Source: CAZHZT01 sp964537285 (GTDB lineage: Bacteria > Bacteroidota > Bacteroidia > Chitinophagales > Saprospiraceae). From it: 57,584 bases of DNA. Made by a program: the position numbers and the translations under genes. The notes under the pieces are model-generated. The model did not search any database. It was not told the origin of the DNA and was given only the letters and a program-made list of their open reading frames with translations. The stretch lies in NCBI GenBank assembly GCA_964537285.1, contig CAZHZT010000024.1:1-57584 (forward strand), read 5' to 3'. Of the stretch, positions 51,097 to 57,584 are shown one piece after another; within the stretch, counting starts at the first letter, position 1, and the number at the start of each line of letters is the position of its first letter.

Positions 51097-51897
51097 ATGA
51101 ATAAAAATCAGTGCCTTATGAGAAGATTATTACTCCTAGTTATCATTGTAGCCTCCATTTACAGCTGTAACGACCAATTAAGCGATGATGTTGAAGTACT
51201 CGTAAATATTGAAGATGAGTTCGAACTCGACCTCGGTCAAGAATTGAGTACAAAAGGCAGTATTAGCACCATCAAGCTTTCTACCCTCGAACTAAAAGAC
51301 TGCAAAAACTATACTATTGGTTATGAATTGGTTAAAGGAGATAACCTTTTTACCATTTATCTGGAAGAACTTTCAAAACCTTCTCTGTGTGAAGATGGTT
51401 TCGGCCCGGCAATTGCGAATATTCCTCTTGGAATCTTATCTGACGGCATTTATGCTGTTGACATTTTTCTTCAAAATACCATTCAAAACAAAGCTACTTT
51501 AACAGTATCAGAAGACGCTTTCCATATCGAAATGCAGGAAACGCATGGGATTCAACTTACTCATTCCACCCTCATTCGAATCCCGGCTTCTACTATCTGG
51601 GGATTTGCATCCTACGACTCCATTAATCAGCAACCCACCGTCAATAACTTCTTCGAAGATCTTAGTTCAATGGTACGCTCTCGCGAATGGCCGGACGGGT
51701 ATTACGGTTTCTTTGAAATACAAGGCGGAAAACTTAATCTGGAAACAAATACCCTAAAGGAGTTTTCCACTCCTTTTCTCTTTGACCTTCAAGGGCAACT
51801 TACGGAACTTGAGGCGCTCCTTGAACAATATCGCAACCAAAGCCCTGATAGCTCCATTGAGTTTCACGTCTTTACCTGGCTTGGAACATCTCTTTAA
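51097..51897 (+). CDS. Putative lipoprotein, unknown function
   Basis: The 266-residue product begins MNKNQCLMRRLLLLVIIVASIYSC; the lipobox IYSC (Cys24) is good. The start may be residue 1 or Met8. The mature protein is beta-rich and acidic (EDEFELDLGQELSTKGSISTIKL, then a C-terminal helix TELEALLEQYRNQSPDSSIEFHVFTWLGTSL). No known family was recognised. It is likely anchored in the outer membrane. It lies upstream of an inverted repeat and a DLIR element. Confidence 0.75.
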   Translation: MNKNQCLMRRLLLLVIIVASIYSCNDQLSDDVEVLVNIEDEFELDLGQELSTKGSISTIKLSTLELKDCKNYTIGYELVKGDNLFTIYLEELSKPSLCEDGFGPAIANIPLGILSDGIYAVDIFLQNTIQNKATLTVSEDAFHIEMQETHGIQLTHSTLIRIPASTIWGFASYDSINQQPTVNNFFEDLSSMVRSREWPDGYYGFFEIQGGKLNLETNTLKEFSTPFLFDLQGQLTELEALLEQYRNQSPDSSIEFHVFTWLGTSL

Positions 51898-51911
51898 CAC
51901 CAATAAGGATG

Positions 51912-51978
51912 CTCATCCAATGACTTTTGTGGTCTCTTCTTGTATTCCTTGAGAGGACGAAAAGATCATTGGATGAAA
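51912..51978. terminator. Hairpin after the lipoprotein gene
   Basis: CATCCAATGACTTTTGTGGT...CTCT pairs with AGAGGACGAAAAGATCATTGGATG (ending 51976) with two or three mismatches. It starts 15 bases after the stop. Confidence 0.7.
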
Positions 51979-52011
51979 TGTTTACCTGTCCGGAAATGGG
52001 CTCTTAACTTT

Positions 52012-52122
52012 AGTTCTTTGACGTAAATTGTGGATAATGGAACTTCAAAATGATTACCGTTTCAGCCACAAGGGCATTCAAGGGTTATAATTTTGAAGTT
52101 CCACACAATTTGTCAAAGAACG
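52012..52122 (+). mobile_element. DLIR element, forward orientation
   Basis: 111 bp, with perfect 8-bp flanking repeats TTAACTTT (52004-52011 and 52123-52130). The stem has two mismatches (GATTACC against GGTTATAA), indicating decay. It lies between two convergent lipoprotein genes. Confidence 0.9.
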
Positions 52123-52130
52123 TTAACTTT

Positions 52131-52769
52131 TTACAACCCCTGGCAAATCTTTATCATATCTCTTACTGCAAAAGTCAGCTGAGCCACATTATCTCTGTTG
52201 TCCAATTTAAGGATCATCTCATTAACAGGTTTAAAGCTTGAACCGTTGCTGCTTAGCATGATAGCATTAGAGCCTTCAGGAGAAAAGACCTGCAAACCAG
52301 GATAATTATTTCGATCAAAAAATACATTCATCTTATTCATATCCAGCTTCATGAATTCGCACTTGTACACGTTTTCTTCGCCTTCGTATCCCATCTTAAA
52401 AGTAAAATTACAATCGCCGTTAGAGATCAATTGAAAATCATTAATAAAGGAAAGAGCCGGGACCGCCTGCTCATATATTTTCTTCACTTTATTGATACTA
52501 ACCTCTAAGGTCGGAGAAGGAGGTAAAGAAGCGATCACTTCATCTGCAAGGCTGGTTTCCCGTCGTTTCAGGTTCTCTAATGGAAGTTCTTGGCCAGAGC
52601 GCGTAGAGTTCTCATTATTTTCCTTTAACGAAAGATTGCCGCTTCCGGCTGTACCCCTTGAATTCGCATTATTGGTCGTTTGATCTTGTTCGCCGGTTTG
52701 GCAAGAAAAGAGCAGAACAGCTGACAATAAAACACCAACACCAGAAATCGATAACCGAAAAATATTCAT
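52131..52769 (-). CDS. Putative lipoprotein, unknown function
   Basis: I choose ATG 52769 (MNIFRLSISGVGVLLSAVLLFSC, lipobox LFSC) over the in-frame start at 52835; the product is 212 residues. A Gln/Thr/Asn/Ser-rich linker (about 24-65) follows, then a compact domain (about 80-212) including VYKCEFMKLDMNKMNVFFDRNNYPGLQVFSPEGSNAIMLSSNGSSF. It ends in a Cys-containing tail (MIKICQGL). The family is unknown. The gene ends just beside the duplication of the DLIR copy at 52012. Confidence 0.75.
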   Translation of the reverse strand: MNIFRLSISGVGVLLSAVLLFSCQTGEQDQTTNNANSRGTAGSGNLSLKENNENSTRSGQELPLENLKRRETSLADEVIASLPPSPTLEVSINKVKKIYEQAVPALSFINDFQLISNGDCNFTFKMGYEGEENVYKCEFMKLDMNKMNVFFDRNNYPGLQVFSPEGSNAIMLSSNGSSFKPVNEMILKLDNRDNVAQLTFAVRDMIKICQGL

Positions 52770-52846
52770 AATATGACAGAATTGTTTGATCACAAATTTA
52801 TAGATTTTCCCAGTCTTTTTTAATCTTGTAGCCAAAACAGTAAAAA

Positions 52847-53872
52847 ATGATTAATCTCATTAGCGATACCGTTACCAAACCTACTCCTGCTATGCTTGAA
52901 GCTATGTTTAAGGCTGAAGTAGGAGATGATGTATTTAAGGAAGACCCTACCATAAATGCCCTTGAAAATAAAGCGGCCAGGCTCTTTGGCCACGAAGCCG
53001 CCCTTTTTTGCCCCTCCGGCACTATGACCAATCAGATAGCGATTAAAGTGCATACCTCACCTTTGGATGAGATTATTTGTGATATCACCTCTCATGTATA
53101 CCAATACGAAACTGGTGGATACAGCTTTAACTCTGGCGTAGCTGTAAACTTGTTGCATGGAAAAAACGGGAAAATCACTGCTGAACTGGTAGAGAGCGCC
53201 ATAAAGCCACTCTATGACTGGCTTCCCAAATCGCGATTAGTTGTTCTTGAAAACACTTGCAATAAAGGAGGAGGCAGTATTTATACTTATACCGAAATGA
53301 AAAGCATAAGCGATTTATGCAGATCGAAACAACTCTCTATTCATCTTGACGGGGCTCGCTTGTTTAATGCCCTTGTAGAAACAAACGATCACCCCAGCTC
53401 AATTGGAGCGTTATTTGACAGCATATCGATATGCTTATCCAAAGGTTTGGGTGCTCCTGTAGGTTCTTTACTTATTGGCAACAACAACTTTATTGGCGAA
53501 GCAAGAAGATTTCGCAAAGTAATGGGAGGCGGAATGCGCCAGGCTGGTTATCTGGCTGCTGCTGGCATATATGCACTGGATCATCACATAAATCGACTTA
53601 GAGAGGACAATGAGAGGGCACGAAGATTAGGCAAAACTTTAGCCAGCCTCCCATATGTTGAGCACGTTCGTCCGGTACAAAGCAATATCGTGATTTTTGA
53701 GCTAATTCCTGCTTTGAATGCAGCTGAAATGGTTCAGTCCTTAAAAGAACTAGGAATCAATAGTTCAGCATTCGGCCCGCGATCCGTTCGCTTTGTAACC
53801 CATCTTGACATTACAGAAAAGATGATTGATGAGGTAATAGAAAAATTAACTCACCAAATAAATTACCCCTGA
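52847..53872 (+). CDS. ltaE: Low-specificity L-threonine aldolase
   Basis: This PLP enzyme splits threonine or allo-threonine to glycine and acetaldehyde. The 341 residues show the fold-type I pattern: NLISDTVTKPTPAM, GDDVFKEDPTINALE, FCPSGTMTNQIA, HLDGARLFNA and the PLP-lysine segment CLSKGLGAPVGS (about 203). GGGMRQAG follows, a typical family mark. The length is standard. The 3' end overlaps the opposing nuclease gene by 10 bases. Confidence 0.95.
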   Translation: MINLISDTVTKPTPAMLEAMFKAEVGDDVFKEDPTINALENKAARLFGHEAALFCPSGTMTNQIAIKVHTSPLDEIICDITSHVYQYETGGYSFNSGVAVNLLHGKNGKITAELVESAIKPLYDWLPKSRLVVLENTCNKGGGSIYTYTEMKSISDLCRSKQLSIHLDGARLFNALVETNDHPSSIGALFDSISICLSKGLGAPVGSLLIGNNNFIGEARRFRKVMGGGMRQAGYLAAAGIYALDHHINRLREDNERARRLGKTLASLPYVEHVRPVQSNIVIFELIPALNAAEMVQSLKELGINSSAFGPRSVRFVTHLDITEKMIDEVIEKLTHQINYP

Positions 53873-54456
53873 TTTTTACGCCGGTTGATTTCGTCGCGAA
53901 TCTCAGCAGCTCTTTCGTAATCTTCCTTCTCCAATACATCGTTCAGCATAGTATTCAGCTGATCAATTGATACATTAGAGAGCGATACAGACTCCGATTG
54001 CTTGGATTTACCCGCTTTTGAACCAGGACTGTTTTCTTCCTCCGAAGGCTCTAGGACTACACCTGCGGCATCGAGAATGAACTCATAGGTAAAGATAGGG
54101 CAATCAAAGCGTACAGCCATTGCCAGCGCATCAGAGGTTCTGGAATCGATTTCCACTACTTCACCATCCTTGAGGCAGATGAGCGTAGCATAGAAAATAC
54201 CATCCAAAAGATTACTTATGATGACTTCCTTAAGATCAATACTGAATGTTTTCAAGGTGTTTTTAAAGAGGTCATGGGTAAGGGGCCGGTTTGGGGTCAT
54301 TTGCTCCATGGCCACGGCTATTGCCTGTGCCTCAAAACCACCAATCACAATCGGTAAACGCCTTGACCCATCCTGCTCTCCCAGAACTACTGCATAGTTG
54401 TGAGATTGTGTTACACTATGAGACAAAGCGACGATATCCAATTCTATTTTTTTCAT
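53863..54456 (-). CDS. Bifunctional nuclease family protein (BFN) with UVR motif
   Basis: The 197 residues have the BFN (DUF151) domain (about 1-135): MKKIELDIVALSHSVTQSHNYAVVLGEQDGSRRLPIVIGGFEAQAIAVAMEQM, RPLTHDLFKNTL and SRTSDALAMAVRFDCPIF. A low-complexity linker follows, then a UVR helical pair (TMLNDVLEKEDYERAAEIRDEINRR). The combination is common in Bacteroidota and other phyla. The biochemical role is weakly known; nuclease activity was reported for plant relatives. It overlaps ltaE tail to tail by 10 bases. Confidence 0.92.
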   Translation of the reverse strand: MKKIELDIVALSHSVTQSHNYAVVLGEQDGSRRLPIVIGGFEAQAIAVAMEQMTPNRPLTHDLFKNTLKTFSIDLKEVIISNLLDGIFYATLICLKDGEVVEIDSRTSDALAMAVRFDCPIFTYEFILDAAGVVLEPSEEENSPGSKAGKSKQSESVSLSNVSIDQLNTMLNDVLEKEDYERAAEIRDEINRRKNQG

Positions 54457-54520
54457 ATAATTCCCTTCAACTCCTACTTAATGGATTTTTTCACTTGGAA
54501 GCTCTAAATATAATAGCTCA

Positions 54521-54709
54521 TTAGGTAATTCACGGAATTAAACTGAATAAACTATCGATGCCCTTGGCAGGAAGGTTTTTGAGTTGGAGATCGACACTTT
54601 TTTGGGATTTTTCGAAGAAAAATCCCAAAAAAGTGTCGATCTCCAAGCAAAAAATGCTTCTACAGAGGGGAAAGATTATTTATATAGCCTAATTCCGTGA
54701 ACGACTTAC
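54521..54709. repeat. Interrupted hairpin of the TTCACGGAATTA family with a second hairpin inside
   Basis: Left arm (TAGGTAATTCACGGAATTAA, 54522) and right arm (AATTCCGTGAACGACTTA, to 54708) are family feet. The loop (ACTATCGATGCCCTTGGCAG) is the reverse complement of that at 23590, so this copy is inverted. A 30-bp-arm hairpin (TTGGAGATCGACAC..., 54584-54613 and 54617-54646) sits in the right half. No gene lies in 54457-54825. Confidence 0.85.
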
Positions 54710-54825
54710 TTTTAACAGAATAAGGAACTACTATTTAAACAACTTCATCAAGAAGTTAATATGAATGCATTAACTTGCTGAACAAATGTAGCAATATTTC
54801 GCTGTAATCAAGAAACAAAAGCCAA

Positions 54826-55788
54826 CTATTGTAATGCTTTGAATTTTTTCACCGCTTCAGTCAATCTTGGCACGACTTCAAATAAATCACCGACAACTCC
54901 ATAGTCTGCTGCTTTAAAGAAAGGTGCTTCCGGATCCTTATTGATTACTACGATGGTCTTTGAGCTGTTCACTCCCGCTAAATGCTGTATAGCTCCGGAG
55001 ATCCCTATCGCAATATACAAATTTGGCCTGATAGCAATACCGGTTTGACCAACATGCTCATGGTGAGGGCGCCAATCCGCGTCAGAAACAGGCCTTGAGC
55101 AAGCAGTAGAAGCTCCTAATTCATTAGCTAACTCTTCCAGAATTCCCCAGTTCTCAGGTCCTTTAAAGCCACGGCCGCCGGAAACAACCAATTCCGCTTC
55201 TGGTAACGGCACAACTCCTTCAGAACGTTCAACATTCTTCACCTTGACCTTAGGCTCCATTACTTCTACCCCAAGATCCTGAGGTGTTACTACTTCGCCT
55301 AATTCCTCAGGAGGAAAAGAGTTGCGCGCCAGAGAGATCAATTTTACAGGAGATTTTATGGCAATATTGGCTGTTGCTTTACCGGAAAATACCCCTTTCT
55401 TCACCTTGAATCCATCCGACACATCCGGCAAGCTGTTGGCTCCGGGAACAGATCCTGCATTTAACCTTGCCGATAACCGCCCAATAAGTGACTTACCCGT
55501 TGAACTATGGCCCAGCACAACTACTTCAGCTCCCAGTTTATCAACCGCATCGGTAATAACACGTGTATAAACCTGGCTATCAAATTGAGCAGCATTGGAA
55601 TCAGTGCATGTGTATACTTCATCTGCACCGTATTTACCCAAAATTCCGGGGTTCTCTGCACTACCAATGGTTAGGGCAATACATTTGGTATTTAACAAAT
55701 CAGCTACTTTTTTTCCGTAAGTAACCAACTCAAAAGTAGATTTCTTCAACACCCCTCCCGGGCTTTCTGCATATACTAAAACTGACAT
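54826..55788 (-). CDS. etfA: Electron transfer flavoprotein subunit alpha
   Basis: ETF accepts electrons from acyl-CoA dehydrogenases and passes them to ETF-quinone oxidoreductase. The 320 residues have an N-terminal alpha/beta domain (MSVLVYAESPGGVLKKSTFELVTYGKKVAD) and the C-terminal FAD domain. The latter shows SRPVSDADWRPHHEHVGQTGIAIRPNLYIAIGISGAIQHLAGVNSSKTIVVINKDPEAPFFKAADYGVVGD, the family signature. It lies 224 bases downstream of etfB on the same strand, with a DLIR element in the gap. Confidence 0.97.
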   Translation of the reverse strand: MSVLVYAESPGGVLKKSTFELVTYGKKVADLLNTKCIALTIGSAENPGILGKYGADEVYTCTDSNAAQFDSQVYTRVITDAVDKLGAEVVVLGHSSTGKSLIGRLSARLNAGSVPGANSLPDVSDGFKVKKGVFSGKATANIAIKSPVKLISLARNSFPPEELGEVVTPQDLGVEVMEPKVKVKNVERSEGVVPLPEAELVVSGGRGFKGPENWGILEELANELGASTACSRPVSDADWRPHHEHVGQTGIAIRPNLYIAIGISGAIQHLAGVNSSKTIVVINKDPEAPFFKAADYGVVGDLFEVVPRLTEAVKKFKALQ

Positions 55789-55871
55789 ATTTTTTAATTT
55801 AAAATTCTTTTTCGATGCCGCTGCATCAAAACAAAATGAGGCCGCAAAGCGGCTAAATATACTTTGTCTTT

Positions 55872-55982
55872 AGTTCTTTGACATAAATTGTGGAAAATGG
55901 AACTTCAAAATGATAACCCTTTCAGCCACAAGGGCATTCAAGGCTTATCATTTTGAAGTTCCACACAATTTGTCAAAGAACG
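55872..55982 (+). mobile_element. DLIR element between etfB and etfA
   Basis: 111 bp, forward orientation, in the 224-base gap of a same-strand gene pair. The flanks (TTGTCTTT and TTATTTTT) agree at 6 of 8 positions, so the duplication may have decayed. Because it forms a strong hairpin in the mRNA, it could lower etfA expression relative to etfB (inference). Confidence 0.85.
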
Positions 55983-56012
55983 TTATTTTTTACCTTTTCC
56001 CTTCAACTAAAG

Positions 56013-56753
56013 TTATAGCGCTTTAGCTTCTTCATGCAACAAACGAACCAATTCATTCATATCCTCCGGATCAACGAGTTTCACAGCTGCTTTTGCAGGT
56101 GGCAGAGAATATTCGCTAATTTCAATAACATCCTCAAAATCTACGGGTTCAATCACTTTAAAAGGTTTGCGCTTTGCCATCATGATACCTCTCATGTTTG
56201 GAATCCTTTGCTCGGCAAGGTCTTTAGCAGCACTCAGCACAAATGGAGGCTGAACTTCAATCACTTCATTTCCGCCTTCAATCTCTCTGGAAATGGTTGC
56301 TGTTCCATTTTCCCACTCCATATTGTTCGCATAGGAAATGAAGGGTATATCAAGAAACTCTGCGACCATAGCTCCTATTTCCGAGCCATTGTAATCAATG
56401 TTTTCTTTTCCGATGAAGATCATATCTACCCCTTCATTCTTAGCATATTCTGCAATTTGTTTCGCAACAAAGAGGGTACTGTTCCTTTCAGAATTGATCC
56501 TTACAGCCTCATCAGCACCAATAGCCAGCCCTTTGCGTATTATGGTATCATTAGATGCCGGCCCTACATTGATGACCGTTACCGTTCCACCATTTTGTTC
56601 TTTCATTTCTATGGCACGCACCAGGGCATACCATTCATCATATGGATTCATAATGAAGCTGACTCCATCCGTATTAAACACTTGTCCATCTTCTTTAAAG
56701 GAGATTTTGGCGGTTGTATCTGGAGTCTTGCTCACACAAACAAGATATTTCAT
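56013..56753 (-). CDS. etfB: Electron transfer flavoprotein subunit beta
   Basis: The beta subunit of ETF, 246 residues, begins MKYLVCVSKTPDTTAKISF. It carries the family segments MNPYDEWYALVRAIEMKEQNGGTVTVINVGP, GADEAVRINSE and IFIGKENIDYNGSEIGAMVAEFLDIPFISY. Near its end is the conserved region LAEQRIPNMRGIMMAKRKPF. It binds the AMP cofactor and docks the electron donor. It is followed by etfA, and its likely promoter is on the minus strand at 56840-56847. Confidence 0.97.
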   Translation of the reverse strand: MKYLVCVSKTPDTTAKISFKEDGQVFNTDGVSFIMNPYDEWYALVRAIEMKEQNGGTVTVINVGPASNDTIIRKGLAIGADEAVRINSERNSTLFVAKQIAEYAKNEGVDMIFIGKENIDYNGSEIGAMVAEFLDIPFISYANNMEWENGTATISREIEGGNEVIEVQPPFVLSAAKDLAEQRIPNMRGIMMAKRKPFKVIEPVDFEDVIEISEYSLPPAKAAVKLVDPEDMNELVRLLHEEAKAL

Positions 56754-56839
56754 AATTAATTCATTTTTATTGTAAAATTAAAACTAAACTTTTTCCACTT
56801 GCCATTTGTGCATTAAATGTCAAAAGTTTATTTTGGGCG

Positions 56840-56847
56840 CAAAGATA
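56840..56847 (-). promoter_or_regulatory. -7 box of etfB
   Basis: CAAAGATA on the plus strand reads TATCTTTG on the minus strand, matching TAnnTTTG; it lies 87 bases before the etfB ATG. No CAA stands at the right spacing for a -33 element. Confidence 0.5.
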
Positions 56848-56869
56848 GTGAAATTATACACATATTCAG

Positions 56870-57196
56870 ATGAATCGCTTAGATCAATTGTTACAACTTA
56901 TTAAGGAAAGTCCTGATGATTCTTTCCTGAATTTTGCCTTGGCTAAAGAATATGAAAAAGGTGAAAAAAATCAATTAGCTTTAAAACACTACCTCCATAT
57001 TCTAAAGGTAGAGCCAGAATATATTGGGCTCTATTACCACCTGGGAAAACTGTACGAAATTCAATCTGAGCCTCAAAAAGCATTCGAAACCTATACTGAC
57101 GGCATGCATATTGCTAAAAAACTAAACGATCAGCACGCTTTAAGTGAATTAGCTGGCGCTCGACTAAGCCTCGGGGATGAAGAAGATTTTCTATAA
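56870..57196 (+). CDS. Small tetratricopeptide-repeat protein
   Basis: The 108 residues form two to three TPR units: DDSFLNFALAKEYEKGEKNQLALKHYLHILKVEP, then EYIGLYYHLGKLYEIQSEPQKAFETYTDGMHIAKKLND and a C-terminal helix pair (HALSELAGARLSLGD). No signal peptide is seen. Such proteins mediate protein contacts; the partner is unknown. It is divergent from etfB. Confidence 0.85.
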   Translation: MNRLDQLLQLIKESPDDSFLNFALAKEYEKGEKNQLALKHYLHILKVEPEYIGLYYHLGKLYEIQSEPQKAFETYTDGMHIAKKLNDQHALSELAGARLSLGDEEDFL

Positions 57197-57199
57197 TTA

Positions 57200-57345
57200 A
57201 AGCAGTAGGCGGTGGGGTTTTAGGCGGTAGGCGATGGGGGTTAGCCGGTAGGCAGTAGGAGATGGGCAGTAGATGGCGAATAACAGCAAATTCAGGCTAC
57301 TTTATTTGCCCACGGGCTACCGGCTACCGCCTAAAACCTTATTAA
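57200..57345. repeat. Degenerate GGTAGGC/GCAGTAGG repeats with an inverted partner
   Basis: A G-rich stretch of GGTAGGC and CAGTAGG motifs (57205-57275) is partly complementary to CGGGCTACCGGCTACCGCCT (near 57314). It gives an imperfect hairpin of about 130 bases. No gene is present. Confidence 0.6.
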
Positions 57346-57349
57346 TATT

Positions 57350-57584
57350 TAGACTTGTTCTTTAGCTGCCTATGGAGCGTAATGAACCAAATTTATTTTA
57401 GCAGATCATTAATTAAGGCTCTAGATGATTTCATTTGGTAAACATTTTAAGAACAAAAAAATGAGTCATCACTGATTTTTAGGAACTTTATGTTGTCACT
57501 GCAATTAAAAAAAGGTGCAGTAATCAATGTTTTAGGACCGGCCTTATTCAATTTAGCTTTTTGAAAGGCTGGCAGCCGTTAAAA
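57350..57584. repeat. Decayed hairpin half and the left half of the dispersed repeat
   Basis: AGACTTGTTCTTTAGCTGC (57351) is a worn copy of the family at 15101 and 45364. From about 57475 the sequence follows the repeat at 22375-22490 (AGGAACTTTATGTTGTCAC, AGGACCGGCCTTATTCAATT, GAAAGGCTGGCAGCCGTTAA) to the last base of the window. Confidence 0.8.

Noticed and set aside
36945..55982. DLIR copies as a CRISPR array
   Set aside because: Copies are kilobases apart with genes between them, no regular spacers and no cas genes.
56034..56759. Long open frame of 241 codons opposite etfB
   Set aside because: It lies wholly antisense to a clear etfB gene and has no family pattern; it is a coding shadow.

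Overview
The window comes from a bacterium of the phylum Bacteroidota, most likely the Saprospiria (Saprospira/Lewinella/Haliscomenobacter type). The evidence is the ribosomal cluster rpmB-rpmG-DUF4295-ftsY, a 288-residue RpoD, promoters with the Bacteroidota -7 box TAnnTTTG, no consistent Shine-Dalgarno sites, giant secreted proteins with SprB-type repeats, and type IX secretion (T9SS) C-terminal sorting domains. No plasmid or phage modules and no transposase genes were seen. Both window ends lie in copies of one dispersed repeat that is complete at 22365-22683, so the window may be a whole contig broken at repeats.

Layout. 1-2.4 kb: tRNA-Arg, rpmB, rpmG, DUF4295 protein, ftsY. 2.4-6.5 kb (minus): subtilisin-like protease, repeat-bearing surface protein, small T9SS cargo. 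6.6-7.0 kb: a broken GxxExxY gene. 7.2-8.3 kb: mtnA. 8.3-11.9 kb: giant SprB-repeat protein. 12-16.4 kb: rpsO, pnp, rpoD. 16.5-19.7 kb: envelope proteins and a Nudix-like protein. 20-25.7 kb: Mn-type SOD, fumC, DUF177-rpmF, ridA-trpS-FAH hydrolase. 26-36.8 kb: two giant T9SS proteins flanking metK. 37.3-42.2 kb: helical-repeat protein, lepA, aspartokinase. 42.2-43.2 kb: a gene-poor kilobase with a tandem array of small units. 43.2-57.2 kb: lipoproteins, ABC exporter, murB, flavin oxidase-like protein, amidase, threonine aldolase, bifunctional nuclease, etfB-etfA, TPR protein.

The genes are mostly core metabolism and information processing, interleaved with cell-surface proteins. All three giant proteins end in the same order: dockerin-like segment, cohesin-like beta domain, T9SS sorting domain.

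The most unusual content is between the genes: about 40 long inverted repeats. One family, called DLIR here, is a 111-bp oriented element. It has 5 full-length or near-full-length copies, one copy carrying an insertion, one internally deleted copy and three fragments. Five of these copies are flanked by perfect 8-bp direct duplications, as expected for a non-autonomous transposon (MITE) moved by a transposase encoded elsewhere. One insertion rebuilt the stop codon of murB. Other hairpin families nest inside each other. Several gene-end hairpins include the stop codons of one or both genes; in the lepA pair the palindrome includes the last three sense codons and stop of both genes.
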